Made by a program: the position numbers and the translations under genes | Assembly: GCF_918797505.1 (NCBI RefSeq) | Contig: NC_092797.1 | Coordinates: 1,550,001-1,614,000, forward strand | DNA length: 64,000 bases | Source of the DNA: Bemisia tabaci | Lineage: Eukaryota; Arthropoda; Insecta; Hemiptera; Aleyrodidae | Direction of reading: 5' to 3' | Shown: positions 1-10,900 of the stretch, piece by piece | Layout: every line of letters begins with the position of its first letter | Position numbering within the stretch: the first letter of the stretch is position 1 | Notes under the pieces: generated by a model | Databases searched by the model: none | Told to the model about the DNA's origin: nothing | Seen by the model: the letters and a program-made list of their open reading frames with translations, nothing else

Positions 1-34
1 CGCCCATGGGCGCAAGTAGGTAAAGCCGGCCCTG
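1..34. mobile_element. End of a truncated hAT-like element (same family as 5213-6099)
   Basis: The window opens inside an element whose right end, GTAGGTAAAGCCGGCCCTG, closely matches the right end of the element at 5213-6099 (GTAGGTAAATCCGGCCCTG). The rest lies to the left of the window. It abuts directly a second repeat end at about 35-76, so it probably inserted into that older copy. Confidence 0.7.
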
Positions 35-76
35 GCAGAAACTGCACTTATGCGTCTTGTCCTCCATGCTCCTCAA
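35..76. repeat. Right end of the 'CTTGGAGGACAAAG' MITE family
   Basis: The segment AACTGCACTTATGCG followed by TCTTGTCCTCC and a CTCCTCA terminus matches the right terminus of the complete copy at 29844-30087. Another end of this family is at about 14811-14841. Only the end is inside the window. Confidence 0.6.
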
Positions 77-988
77 ATTACTTATCGGCGCTCGCAAGAT
101 GAATGAGCGTAACTTCATTTCAAAGTTTCAAGTTTTACACCCGAATATTGCATTTTTACTAAGAAACTGTTGATTATTTCTAACTAAAAATGTCACTGAT
201 TTTTTTTCGCGACCATTTCAAGAATTAGTAGTAGGTATTTTGAACAGAAATTAAAGGGGTCGAAAATTAAAATCTGTGAAAGCTTTAGATTACAATAATG
301 CTCTTACATCGGTAGGTGAAGAGAAAACAAAATGCGTAATCTTCGATAGCGAATTTTCAGATGTCTGCTCTTGTTTTACCGATGTATTGTTTTTTCTTAA
401 AGAAAATTAACGAAACAGTCACTCTTGAAATCGTCTTAACATTTTTCGACTTCTACAAAAATGTTTAAAAAATGAGATATTTCTGTTGGTTTTATTTTCA
501 ATGAGTAAATAAATCATGATAGGAAATTTTAAACACCTGCATCCACATAGACCAGGTCGCAACTACCTCGTAAATTTGTTACTATTTCATCGGGGTGTCG
601 TGCATGTTGCCCATTCACTAATTGAAGGGGCTTCTATTATTGAAAACTATTGCACTACAATTGAAGAAGCTTCCATTTTTTACATTCCAAACTGCCTACC
701 TTTCTCGCACGTGAAATTCATTTAATTTATCTTTAAGGTCGGCAAATATTGACCAATAATGTATGAAAATACTGCAATTTCTTGGTAAAAAAAATGCAAT
801 TTAGTTGCCTCAAAGAATTGACGTCAAGTACTTTTCTATTTAAAAAAATAAACTATGACAGGAAGTCTGGAAAGTCGCAAACCGGGATTCGTGGTCCAGA
901 AGTTTCATTGTATATGTGTTTCAACTTCAAAGTGGCAGATTTGTAACAGTAACATTGTTAATTAATAATTTATATTTTATCAGGTATA

Positions 989-1250
989 ATTGGATCGCAT
1001 GCAGCAAAAAGGAACCAGCGCGATTACAGTGTTTTAAAAATCATGCAACCTCTTCATTTCTTTTAAAAATACTTAATACATGTACGATATTAACATTTAC
1101 ACAATTATTTTCCTTTGAAATAAACAATTTTTTAGTGGGGAATCAAACTTATTTGCTATTCTGGAAGATTTCTTCGATAATTATGAAGAAGCAACATTTT
1201 TACAACACTATATAATCGCGCTGGTTCTTTTTTGCTAGATGCGATCCAAT
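989..1250. mobile_element. MITE with about 38-bp terminal inverted repeats
   Basis: The left end ATTGGATCGCATGCAGCAAA recurs inverted at the right end (1213-1250), with the shared inner block AAAGGAACCAGCGCGATTA. The interior is AT-rich and has no plausible ORF; two short reading frames over it are shadows of the repeat arms. Superfamily is not assigned because no clear target duplication was seen. Confidence 0.75.
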
Positions 1251-1589
1251 CATAATTCCTCAGGCCAAAAAAATGAACTTGAAAATACAGACAAATCCCC
1301 TCTCCTTTCCCCTCCCTTTTGGCGAAAAAATCATTTGAATACACAAATAGCCTTACCGTCAGTTGTAACACTCATCTTGATCAGTGGGATTGAAAACTAA
1401 CTCAGTATTAAGAAAAATACTTTCGCTGTTAAAATAAAAACAGTAACTTGGCACTCAAATATGTCAACTGTCGGTGTTTGTCGCATCTCCTCCTCTCGGT
1501 GTCAGTCCGTCAGTGCCCGATGCTGCTGGCTTGAGAACATCCTGTTGAACCTTTGTAGCAGCTGCAGCTTTTGTGCCGATAGTGTACTC

Positions 1590-1760
1590 ACCGTGTCTTG
1601 ACCATCCAGCTTTTGTTTATTCTCACCGCATGCGCACACCTGTATCACGGCCTCGCTCTTTGACGTGACGTCATCCGGGGCAGACGTGACACAAAGCGTC
1701 GCAATCTCGTCTCGACGTCATGTGACGTCTGCTCAAGCTCTCCCCTTCCACTCTGCCGTC
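1590..1760 (-). promoter_or_regulatory. Candidate promoter and first exon end for a gene running left out of the window
   Basis: This stretch is richer in CpG than its surroundings. It holds a perfect palindromic CRE, TGACGTCA at 1666-1673, a second CRE-like pair at 1714-1729 (GACGTCATGTGACGTC) and an NRF1-like core GCATGCGCAC at 1628-1637. Read on the minus strand, a strong donor (ACG then GTGAGT) sits at 1592/1591, preceded by a short exon that could contain an ATG (ATGGTCAAGACACG). Together these suggest a TATA-less promoter transcribed leftward. No downstream exon was recognised in 1-1590, so the gene identity is unknown; a plus-strand or repeat-derived origin is possible. Confidence 0.35.
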
Positions 1761-1806
1761 CGAAGCAAGAACGCCGTAAATCGATTCCAGATTTTGCAAT
1801 GTCCTA

Positions 1807-2039
1807 CACGGAAGAAAATTGAATGTTGCTTTAGCATTTATAATGTTAAAAAAATATATGACAGGTATAAATGCTGATTTTACAATAAAAACATGCTAGG
1901 TTATCTACGCCCATGGTTAAATAAACAAATTCAATGTTGAGTTAGCATTTCTTTTTAAAGTGAAATCAGCATTTGATACTTTTCGCACGTTTTTTTAACA
2001 GTATAAATGCTGAAATCAACATTCAATTTTTTTTCCGTG
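1807..2039. mobile_element. MITE with CACGGAA termini and about 45-bp inverted repeats
   Basis: The left arm starts CACGGAAGAAAATTGAATGT and the right arm is its inverted copy, running through the GCATTTATA and GTTAAAAAAA blocks. Length is about 233 bp. No coding capacity and no clear target duplication. Confidence 0.75.
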
Positions 2040-2130
2040 AAAAAAATTAGCTTTCAGAGTTATAGCTCCCAACGGCATGATGATACTGTCATCCTGGAGA
2101 TATGCAAGATCAATGTACCACCGAACAACA

Positions 2131-2345
2131 GGCTCATTGTTGAAATCGATATATAAATCTACTGACAAAGGAGACAAAGGGAAAATGGACTGACCCTATT
2201 GCTTGAATCGGGTGATTGTCGTAGACTGAGGGCGAAATGATGGACCAACTACGGGGTCTCTTGAGAGTTGCCGTTAGATAGTCTACTGCTTACCTCCTTT
2301 GTCCATTTAAACCACCCGATTTCCACAAGTAGGAACCATTTCAAT
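2131..2345. repeat. Diverged copy of the 'GACAAAG...CCACCC' MITE family
   Basis: Resembles the complete copies at 26028-26294 and 48278-48544: a TTGAAATCGATA-like start, ACAAAGGAGACAAAG, a CGGGTGATTG block, then inverted CCTCCTTTGTCC and ACCACCCG. Ends are degraded. Confidence 0.5.
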
Positions 2346-2360
2346 ACACCCTCGTTGCTT

Positions 2361-2556
2361 AAAAGCACTCGCTGACAAAACTTTTTCTTGAGATATTGTT
2401 TTAACTAATAGCGTCATTTCTTGTAAACAAAATTTGGTTCTATGAGTAAAAGAAACGTTGTTTTGCTATCAATACGTTTAAGTTAAAAAGCGATAACAGA
2501 AAAACGTTTCTTCAACTCAATAATACTGACTTCAGGTCAAATCCGCACGGGTTTAA

Positions 2557-2599
<43 letters not shown>

Positions 2600-2672
2600 A
2601 AATTTTATCGTCAAGAAACGACGCTGTAAGTCAAAACAATATCTTACTAATTTTTCTTCTCAGTGCTCCCTA
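2361..2672. mobile_element. Inverted-repeat element with an internal A37 tract
   Basis: Left arm GATATTGTTTTAACTAATAG and following GCGTCATTTCTTG are matched inverted at about 2600-2662 (CAAGAAACGACGC to CAAAACAATATC). A second internal pair, AAAGAAACGTTGTTTTGCTATC against GATAACAGAAAAACGTTTCTT, is nested inside. A run of 37 A residues (2561-2597) sits beside the right arm. Confidence 0.6.
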
Positions 2673-2748
2673 GCATTCGCAATTACACTTTACTGCATTA
2701 AATTGCAAAGTTATTTCAATTTTTGGTTGCACTGTGCTACTCCGGATG

Positions 2749-2822
2749 GGAGATGGGGGACGGGGGCTGGTGGTGAGGAGGAGGGTTAGAGGGGGGGGGG
2801 GGGGTTTCCCGGGCGGGGGTTG
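2749..2822 (+). other. G-rich tract with quadruplex-type spacing
   Basis: Several runs of four or more G (GGGGGACGGGGG, then a run of about 14 G and GGGCGGGGG) lie on the plus strand within about 70 bp. This fits the G3+N1-7 pattern of intramolecular quadruplexes. It is flanked by ordinary AT-rich DNA and no gene. Confidence 0.5.
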
Positions 2823-5212
2823 AAAATGAGGAAGACTGAAAGAAGGAGAGAAATTTCCTGATTTGGTTAAACTCGGTATAAACGACCGGCGGCCATGTTT
2901 AACTTTTCTACTCTTTTACCCTGCGTTAAAGTCTCCAGACATTGCAATGCTTCCATCGCACCCTCAGTGCTTCGCAACATAATAGAATTAAAGTTTTCAA
3001 CCTGTTTCGATCAGGAATGCTTTTCGACACTATTCTCCTCACCCTTCATTAAGATCATTTTCTCGAAGATGTCTGAAGGACTGAAACCTGAAACGTCGAG
3101 ACAAAAATTTATTCTTTTCAAAGTCTTGGCGCCCGCCCAAAACTAAAAGATCATATGTTATTTTTACGTTCATTCTACACTTGTAGTCTCACTTGTTGTC
3201 AGCTTGTATTACAGCCGGATTCAAGTTAATGGACTAAAGTAAAGTAAAAAAAAAAAATCGCATCTTCGTTGCAACGTTTAAAAAACTCCGATTATATTTT
3301 CTATCTTTAGGAGAAGATGAACCGAAACATCCTTTGGAGGAGCAGACATATGTTGAAATCGTCGAATGACTAAAGAAAATTCGCAGACAATTTTAAGGAT
3401 GACTGTCAAATTTCTATCAACCAAATAACACATGAGCGGAAACTTGCAAAGTCGTAATCGGAGATAGGCGTTTTTCGACTTCAGCTATCAAAATATTCTT
3501 TGCCGTCCTGCCACGGAGAAAACAACTTCGTGCATTGAACCCGAAGCTTAGGTCATGTGGATCTCTGAAGTTTTCGAATTGAGCATCTGAACACTTTAGG
3601 TCCAGCTGCTGAGGTTTGGATCACACATCTGAAACTTCAGTTCTCACATCTGAAGTACTTTTGGACAGAAACGGACAGCCTCCACTATTGCAATGCACTG
3701 TGGTGGGAGGGGGGACACCTGCGAGGCCCTCGTACACTGTCAATAACGGACAAACTGAATTGTCATCAATGACCCTAAATCACACCAATGGCCAATCCGT
3801 GGGCTTCAAGTGTCATCGATGAAATCTGAGTTTGATCGTATTAAACATATTGTAATAAAATCTAGAGTCCCTCATCAATTGAAAGACGGACAATTGTCCC
3901 TCCTTACCCAAAAAGGTCGGTGGCAGTGGATGTTCACCTGGACTTGGGGCAAATATTGTAACTCCCCGCAAATCAAATTGCATATTCAACGAGATGAAGG
4001 AGCCTAGAATGATTGCGATGATCGGCAGCCGAGTAGCTGAAGTAAGGGTGCCTCACAGCTCGTCCCTTTGACCTGCGTCAGAAGTCCGCTATTATCTCGA
4101 TACATTATTTTAGCATCCTGATGTCGGGAGTGCATACCTGACAAAATGAAGGAACTTCTAGAGATTGTAGTGATCTGCGACTATTCGGCCAAGAGTACTC
4201 AACTACGAAAAGCGTAGGTATTTCTTCGTTGCGGAATTTTTGAAAAAGCGGTTAGAATCGTTGAAGCCCCCTCTTCGGTAGATTTAAATACGTAAATAAT
4301 CATAAACTATCCAATAAATCATGTGAGTGTAGAATGCTAAGTCGAAAAGTCCCTTCACACAAGCCTAATTTTCCAGCGCACGCTTTACTTTTTAGAAGCA
4401 ATAAAGATTCCAGTTAAATTATTTGTAGATCTAGGAGCACGCAACTATTCGCAAACGTAATCTCTCATGCGGGTAAACAGGTATCGGTACAATCATTCAA
4501 CGCACTAACGATTTTTCGAACGTGCATATTTTTGGAGACTTAAACGCGGAGTCAGAAAAGTAGATAAATGCGTAAGAACATCGATGATAGTCTTTATCAG
4601 ACACAAAAGATAAACATTGACACTGGAATTTCCTTCTGTACCTTCAACTTTCGCTCAAGAATCCCCCTCCCCCCTTTTCCCATACCCTTAGTGTAGAACA
4701 TTGCAATAAAATTATTTAATCAGAGTAACGCATTTTGTGTGATATTCATAAACGGAATTCATAAAAGAAAAGTCTCGCCTTTATTTGCTTGTGGTTTTAT
4801 TTTTTGCTCAAATTATTTCGGTTTTGGACTAGCAGCCCATCCTCTACACTATATCTCAAACTTCACAACAAAATTTACTAAATAATGTGGTATCACAATG
4901 CATGTTACATTTAAAAACAGTGGGAAAAGATCAATCAATAGAATAAAAAGTTAAAACGTAAGGCAAGACTTTTCTTTCATGAATTTTGAGAATATTTAAG
5001 TAATTTCCAGTATAACGAAATGAAATTGCCATTACATGATATTTTACCGGACATCCCAACTGCTTGACGCCTTCATTTAAACTTTAGCTGCCTGTTTAAA
5101 ACAAGATCTGAAATTTAGAAAGATGAAAGGATGATAATGAAAGATGTTCGCCGGAAAGTGGGAACCATCTGGGAACCGTTTGACATTTTTTAAAACTGGG
5201 GCCTATGGGAGA
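2823..5212. other. Intergenic region without recognised genes
   Basis: Only short, codon-poor reading frames are present (for example at 2895-3146 and 3616-4007). None shows a family motif, and their lengths are what chance gives. No tRNA or clear inverted-repeat element was seen. Confidence 0.5.
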
Positions 5213-6099
5213 CAGGGCCGGATTAAGGGGGTGGCCACATGGGCCGCGGCCCATGGCGGCAAATCTATACCTAGGGGACGGCAAATTTTGAAATTTTTTT
5301 TAAATGTAGGCATAGAAAATTCGAATTTAGAAAAAAAAATTACAAACGAGAAAAGGTGACAAAATCTCTAATTTTCTGAGAGTATAGTAATTTCTACTTT
5401 TGTCGTCTTCAGTGATACAAGAGACAACACCTTTAATTAGTCGAGTTTAGAAAGAAATCAAACACGCAATTTGGCCTGGAACGGCGCGACTTAGAGAGAG
5501 AAGATGACGAGGACTTATATGAGATGAAAAGGAGAAGCCCTCTGCGTGGCGATCGGCATGTAACACATATTAGCCCCTACATGACTGCACAAATACTTTA
5601 CGCATTGCGGCAAACACAGTGCGATCAGCGTGAAACGCATATCGCCTTCAAGACAGCGTGAATACTTCTCGCATTGCGTCACTGTGCGTTCAGCAGCGGT
5701 TGGCGTGAAACTCAGAGCGCCTACAAGACTGTCGGAATACTTCACGCATTGCGCCAAACACGGTTCGGTCTGCGCGGCGCGGCGGCGGAAGTTGAAATCA
5801 TTAATCCACATTTATGTTTGTTCTTTCATAATTTTCTCGTTCATTTCTTATGAATGGAAGGCCTTGTCCACACAGAGATAGGTTTACGAGAACTTTCGCG
5901 CAAAGTTCCGTGAACTTTTGCTGGTAGTGTTGACAGGGCTTCCCCAAAAAATCTGTTCAACACAAGTAAACGCGTCTTATGCACCCCTCCCCCGCTGACA
6001 CGTTCATTTGATGGTTTTTATTGATGTTTCAAAACGAATGAGAAGGGGACGGCAAAATACAGGCGGCCCTCGGGCGGCAAGTAGGTAAATCCGGCCCTG
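5213..6099. mobile_element. Non-autonomous hAT transposon, 887 bp, with near-perfect 8-bp target duplication
   Basis: The ends are perfect 12-bp inverted repeats, CAGGGCCGGATT and AATCCGGCCCTG. They are flanked by ATGGGAGA (5205-5212) and ATGGAAGA (6100-6107), an 8-bp duplication with one mismatch. CAGGG termini and 8-bp duplications are diagnostic of the hAT superfamily. The interior holds three GC-rich direct repeats (see 5552-5790) and no transposase frame, so it must have been moved in trans. Confidence 0.85.
5552..5790. repeat. Three GC-rich, roughly 70-75-bp direct repeats inside the hAT element
   Basis: Each unit combines a GCGTGAAAC block, a CGCCTACAAGAC-like block and ATACTTCACGCATTGCG. 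The CGCATTGCG anchors fall at about 5601, 5670 and 5745. The same block occurs as a fold-back at 35072-35221 in a Rala intron, which suggests the unit spreads independently of this hAT copy. Confidence 0.7.
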
Positions 6100-6375
6100 A
6101 TGGAAGAGTCGCGGGCTGCGAATGGTTTGCGGGATTGATTCATTTAAATCAATCATTATTTCCGTGAATTTCGGCAAATTGTGTTCACCGAAGTCATAAA
6201 AAATTAAAAAATGTACAACACTCCTGGTTTTTATGAAATACATTTTATACCTATATTTTCTGGGCTAAGACCGGAGCTGGGACCCCGCGCATACGGCATC
6301 GCCAGTCGCTGCACTTTGATCTCAGGAGTACTGGACAAAACAGCCTCAAAAAGTGACTTCATCGGCGCTCCAGAA

Positions 6376-7189
6376 CAGTGGCGTAGGAAGGGGGGGGGGG
6401 GCCTGGCCCCCCCCAAAATTGGAAATAGTATCATCTGGCCCCCCCCCAGAAATTCTGGAAAAAAAATAAAATAAAATAAGTGTATTTCTTCCGGGAAATA
6501 GAGCAACTGAACAACAATAAGAAAAACATTAATTCCATCCTGCTTTGTTTATTCAATTACCTCTAATTAACGAGGAAAAATCAGAGTGTAAAATAAAATT
6601 ATGAATCAATGAAATTTATCACTCTTAATGCACATAGTTTTTACTTAAAATCTCGCGCTCGAACGGTTAGTTTTTTCTTCTCTGTTCATTATTCAGTTGA
6701 ATTGCTCTAAAAAATCTGGATGCAATCGATTTTTTTCTAATTCATAATTCATATCTTTATTTTTTGGTACATGACAAATGCTCATTCGTTCATAGTTACG
6801 TCTTGCTCATTATATTATATTTTACTTTGCATGGGCTTTTCCTAATACAGAACAATGATTCTGGCATTCACTAAACATTTATTTCGCAATTTTCACACAA
6901 ATGAGTGGTTAAAAGTGAGAAAATAAATGGAATAACCTGTTGAATGCAACAATTTCAAAGTATTTTAACCTTAAAATGCATAAAACTGGGTGAATTTTAT
7001 GCAGAAATTGAAGGAAGATTAACGCCACAAGTGCCTCGAGATGCGCTCAAATAGAGTTAAAATTTCAAAAATTTTCCGGGGGAGGCCCCCCGGACCCCCC
7101 GCTGACCTGGGGGGTATTCCATACCCCCCAGACCCCCCGGTGGTGGGGGGCCAGGCCCCCCCCAGCAAAATGGCCTAGCTACGCCTATG
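6376..7189. mobile_element. Non-autonomous hAT transposon, 814 bp, with perfect 8-bp target duplication
   Basis: It begins CAGTGGCGTAG and ends CTACGCCTATG (imperfect 11-bp inverted repeats, two mismatches). It is flanked on both sides by CTCCAGAA (6368-6375 and 7190-7197), a perfect 8-bp duplication typical of hAT. Runs of G and C near both ends (GGGGGGGG then CCTGGCCCCCCCC, and GGGGGGCCAGGCCCCCCC) form subterminal inverted repeats. The interior is AT-rich without a transposase. Confidence 0.88.
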
Positions 7190-7197
7190 CTCCAGAA

Positions 7198-7916
7198 CAT
7201 TGCGCCTCTATCAATTGTATGTACTCTACGGTCGGTGCTTACCGACCATGAGCACTGAACAGCCCTGAATTAAATTGCGCGCTCTCCTGTTTAAATTTTT
7301 GAGCTCTTTACTTGCACGCTGATACCGGTTTCTCATTGGCTTCTCAAAGTAACAACTCAGTTGTGCGGAAGAAAAAAATTCAAAAATCCAGTGAAACCAT
7401 TCAATATTGAAAGATGTTGAAAAGTTATTGTTGAGGGGGAGAAAATCATAAGCAAGCGAACTGGATTCCATTATTTGACTGATCAAATATTATAGATTCA
7501 TTTATGGTAGCATTATTAGAGGCGATATCCTAAAAAAGTCACAATTTTTCACGGCAGCCTGGTATTGTTTGGTTTTTCGATTTTTGCAACTTGCAATCCT
7601 GAGAAAGTTTGTAAATAAACAAACAGTTAGGTTAGAAAATCATAAGAATCGGCAGAAGTTGTCGAAGTTACTCAACTCTAATACTTCATAGACCATGAGT
7701 TTCTTAAAAAGTTTATCGTTTATTTTATTTATGCTTTATTAAGCTGATTTGAAGAGGTGTCCGGTCCGTTTAAAAATGTGAAAATGAAAATACACCGCCC
7801 TACATTCATCATGCTGGCGACTGTTCCAGCACCTCCATCTCAGGAAACCAGTTTTGCCATGTATTTCATCCTCTGAACTCATCCGATCCTTCCATTTGAA
7901 ACCATAAATCGTCTCA
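7198..7916. other. Spacer and presumed promoter/5'UTR of Wdr24
   Basis: This contains no recognisable gene. The 5'UTR of Wdr24 should lie in its right part, up to the ATG at 7917. No TATA box or clear Inr could be assigned by eye. Minus-strand frames over 7226-7486 and 7739-7927 show no family features. Confidence 0.4.
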
Positions 7917-10900
7917 ATGACTGCCAAAACTATGTTTGTTACTCAAGAAGGGCCAGCCAATGCCCTAGCCTTGAATAAAGACAACTCGCAGGTTGTCATC
8001 GCTGGCAGGAACGGTAAGATCATACAGCTATCATTATTTTCTCACTTTTCAGGGATCACTATGTGTGTTTAAGGACTGAAATGAAAGTTATGTTTTAAAT
8101 TTTGCTCTGAAGTTACACGGAGTGAGCAAAAAATCTATTTATTTTATCAAGATGAACAGTGGCAGGTAAATATTTTAGTACGAATGCAGTCTATGAAGCC
8201 CCATATGATGATATAGCAACTTACCATTTTCATTTTGGAAGATATTCTTACGATATGTTAAGATTAGTCATACAAAATTGCCAATACATCAAATAAAATC
8301 TCTTACAATTATGCTCAAAGAGGCAACTGCAACTGTATATTTACTCCTTAGAATTTCTGAACTCATTCTTCTAATCCTATCTATGAAAAAAAAACTTCAA
8401 TTTCTTCAAAATAGATAGGCTGGCTCTCTTAGATCAATGGCATAGCTCTTTCTTAGAGGTCGTCCATAAGTTTTTTGTTCCATCTTCTTAGACTAGGTAA
8501 TCTTGGAATGTTAATAGGGCATTGTACAGGATGTATCTTAGCACAAATTATTCATTCCTAAAATTCTTAAGCCAAGGCCAATGATTTGTTTATTTAACTG
8601 CTTTTCTTAAATATATTACTGCTTACTACTCCAAAGTAATTCTATGATGTAATTGTTTTTTTTTCCTATTTCAGTTTTCAAGGTTTTTTCGATCGAAGAA
8701 AATGAATTCGTTGAAAGCTGTAACTTAAGAGTGGGGAAAAATCTGAACCTGAATTTTTCATGCAATGATGTAGCGTGGAATACCCTTGAAGGTGCGTATT
8801 TTTCTCTTAAATCATCATCCAAAAGTTGCTCTATATTAGTAGGATTTATGTAATTTTTTCCAAGCCAAAGTTACCAATAGACTGCTCAAATGTGATTGGA
8901 CGCAGTGTGGACCCACTGGGAAGAAGCACATTCTCCTGAATCAATGATGTTACTGCCTTTCAATTTGCATCACATGCAGGTTCCTCTACAGTTACGGTTG
9001 GAATGTAGTTTTTTAAAGCATTGGATGTAAATGGCATATTCTAAAAAAATTTAAATATTTTTTCTAAAAATTATAAAATTTGTTCCAACTTTAGCTTACA
9101 AATCAACAGTTCAAAGAAAAAAAGTAACAAAGAAGATTAATGAATGTAAAATTTTTCAAGCTTTGCCATTTCTTCATAGTGGGACCAAGTCAGTCCTGTC
9201 AACAGTTCAGCTGTATTTTTTATTCCATGCCTTTTAGTCTTTTTATAGAGAATTAATTGGATAGATTTCAGCCAAACTGTATTTGGACGTATTTCTGCCA
9301 AACAGAACTATGTGCATTATGACGTGAGCTCTGTTACGCATATATTCTTATGGGTGTCAGGGCTCATGTCTTAATGCACATAGTTCTGTTTGGCAGAAAT
9401 ACGTCCATTTTACATTCCCTTTCTCGTCATATTTTATTTTTTTGTAAAATATCGAAGCAACGCAATACCTTAAAATTTTGTTTGATTTCTACATTATCCA
9501 TTTAGAATATACGCTCAAAACTGAATGTTGCCTAGTTTTCTTCTAAAAAAATAAAAGAAGCAAGGAAATGAAGCAATGTGTGTTCCTCTCAAATGCTGAT
9601 CTGAGCAATGATTTTAATGTCATGTTCTCTTTTAATTGTTTACGTTTATGAAATGGATTCTAGATAACATTCTGGCCACTGCAGCCACCAATGGCGCTGT
9701 TGTCGTGTGGAATTTAAACCGACCTTCGCGCTCCAAACAAGATCATGTATTCTCTGATCACAAGAGGACGGTGAACAAAGTCAACTTCCATGCAATTGAA
9801 CCATCATGGCTCATCTCTGGTTCTCAAGATGGAACCATGAAATGTTTTGATTTGCGAGTCAAAGAAGCCATTCGCACCTTTTACAGGTGACCATTTTACC
9901 TGTGTTTTTTTTTATATTTCAAAAATCCATTATTTCTTAATAATCATTATAACTTTATGTTCTTTCTGAGTCAAAACCTAATGGACTCAGGTCCTCTATT
10001 TTACATGCAGAAAGCTATCTCACTCCTACCCATTGAAGTTTCCAGCCTGATTCAACGGTGTATTATTTAAAAACAGCAGGTTCTTTAGTTCTCAAGGGTC
10101 ATCTCGTAGAATAAGTACGTACTCTCTTTTTTCTCTGTTTCATGAAATCCATGACCTTGAGTGGAGATCAAAGCTGAGCTGACACATATTAGTTGGTTTT
10201 GGAAAATTACTCATTAAACAGAAAATAAAGACCCTCAAATATCACATATATTTTAGATGTAAAATTTACATCTTTTGCCAGTTTGCAATATTACCTAGGG
10301 TTTCTAGTGAATCTGAAAAATCAGGGAATCTATGGGAGATTTTAGGGAATTTATATTGACCTGGAAAAGTCGGGAATGCACGGACAGAGTCAGAGAATTT
10401 TGAGAGTAGCACGTTGGAATTCGAATTCCTGGAAGTGGAGATTCTGTCTGTAGGTAAGCAAAAGTCAGCGCAATTAAAAGATAAAAACTCTTGGTGAAGG
10501 GTTTGATCGAAGGTGAGGGAAAAGTCTTAGAATTTGGAAATTTTAAAGTTGAGGAAAAGTCAAGGAAGTGGGTAATGAAGAAATTATGGAAACCCCATGA
10601 AAAGTGCCCAGGGAGTTAATTGGAATGGGCTTCTAGACAAGGTATGAATCAAAGCACTACATAACATGTTTTCTTTTCAAAATTTCACAAGAAAACAAAC
10701 CGTACGACAGGAAGTTCGGAAATCAACTCCTTAACAAAATACATATTCGCGTTTAAAATTAATATTATTTGAATGACAAAAATACAATTGGCATAATTTG
10801 CATTGTTTGACTTCCATTTGATCTGTGTAAAAAATGTTTGCTAATACCTCATTCTGGAGGCAAATTCCAATCTTCCTGTTGCAAGGATCGTTTTCGAAGT

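Noticed and set aside
5552..5790. CRISPR-like array of three spaced repeats
   Set aside because: Units are contiguous, diverged and inside an eukaryotic hAT element; there are no unique spacers or cas genes.
6004..6506. ORFs with PPPPFLRHCSG-like peptides
   Set aside because: They are translations of hAT element ends (G/C runs) and cross the element borders, so they are not genes.
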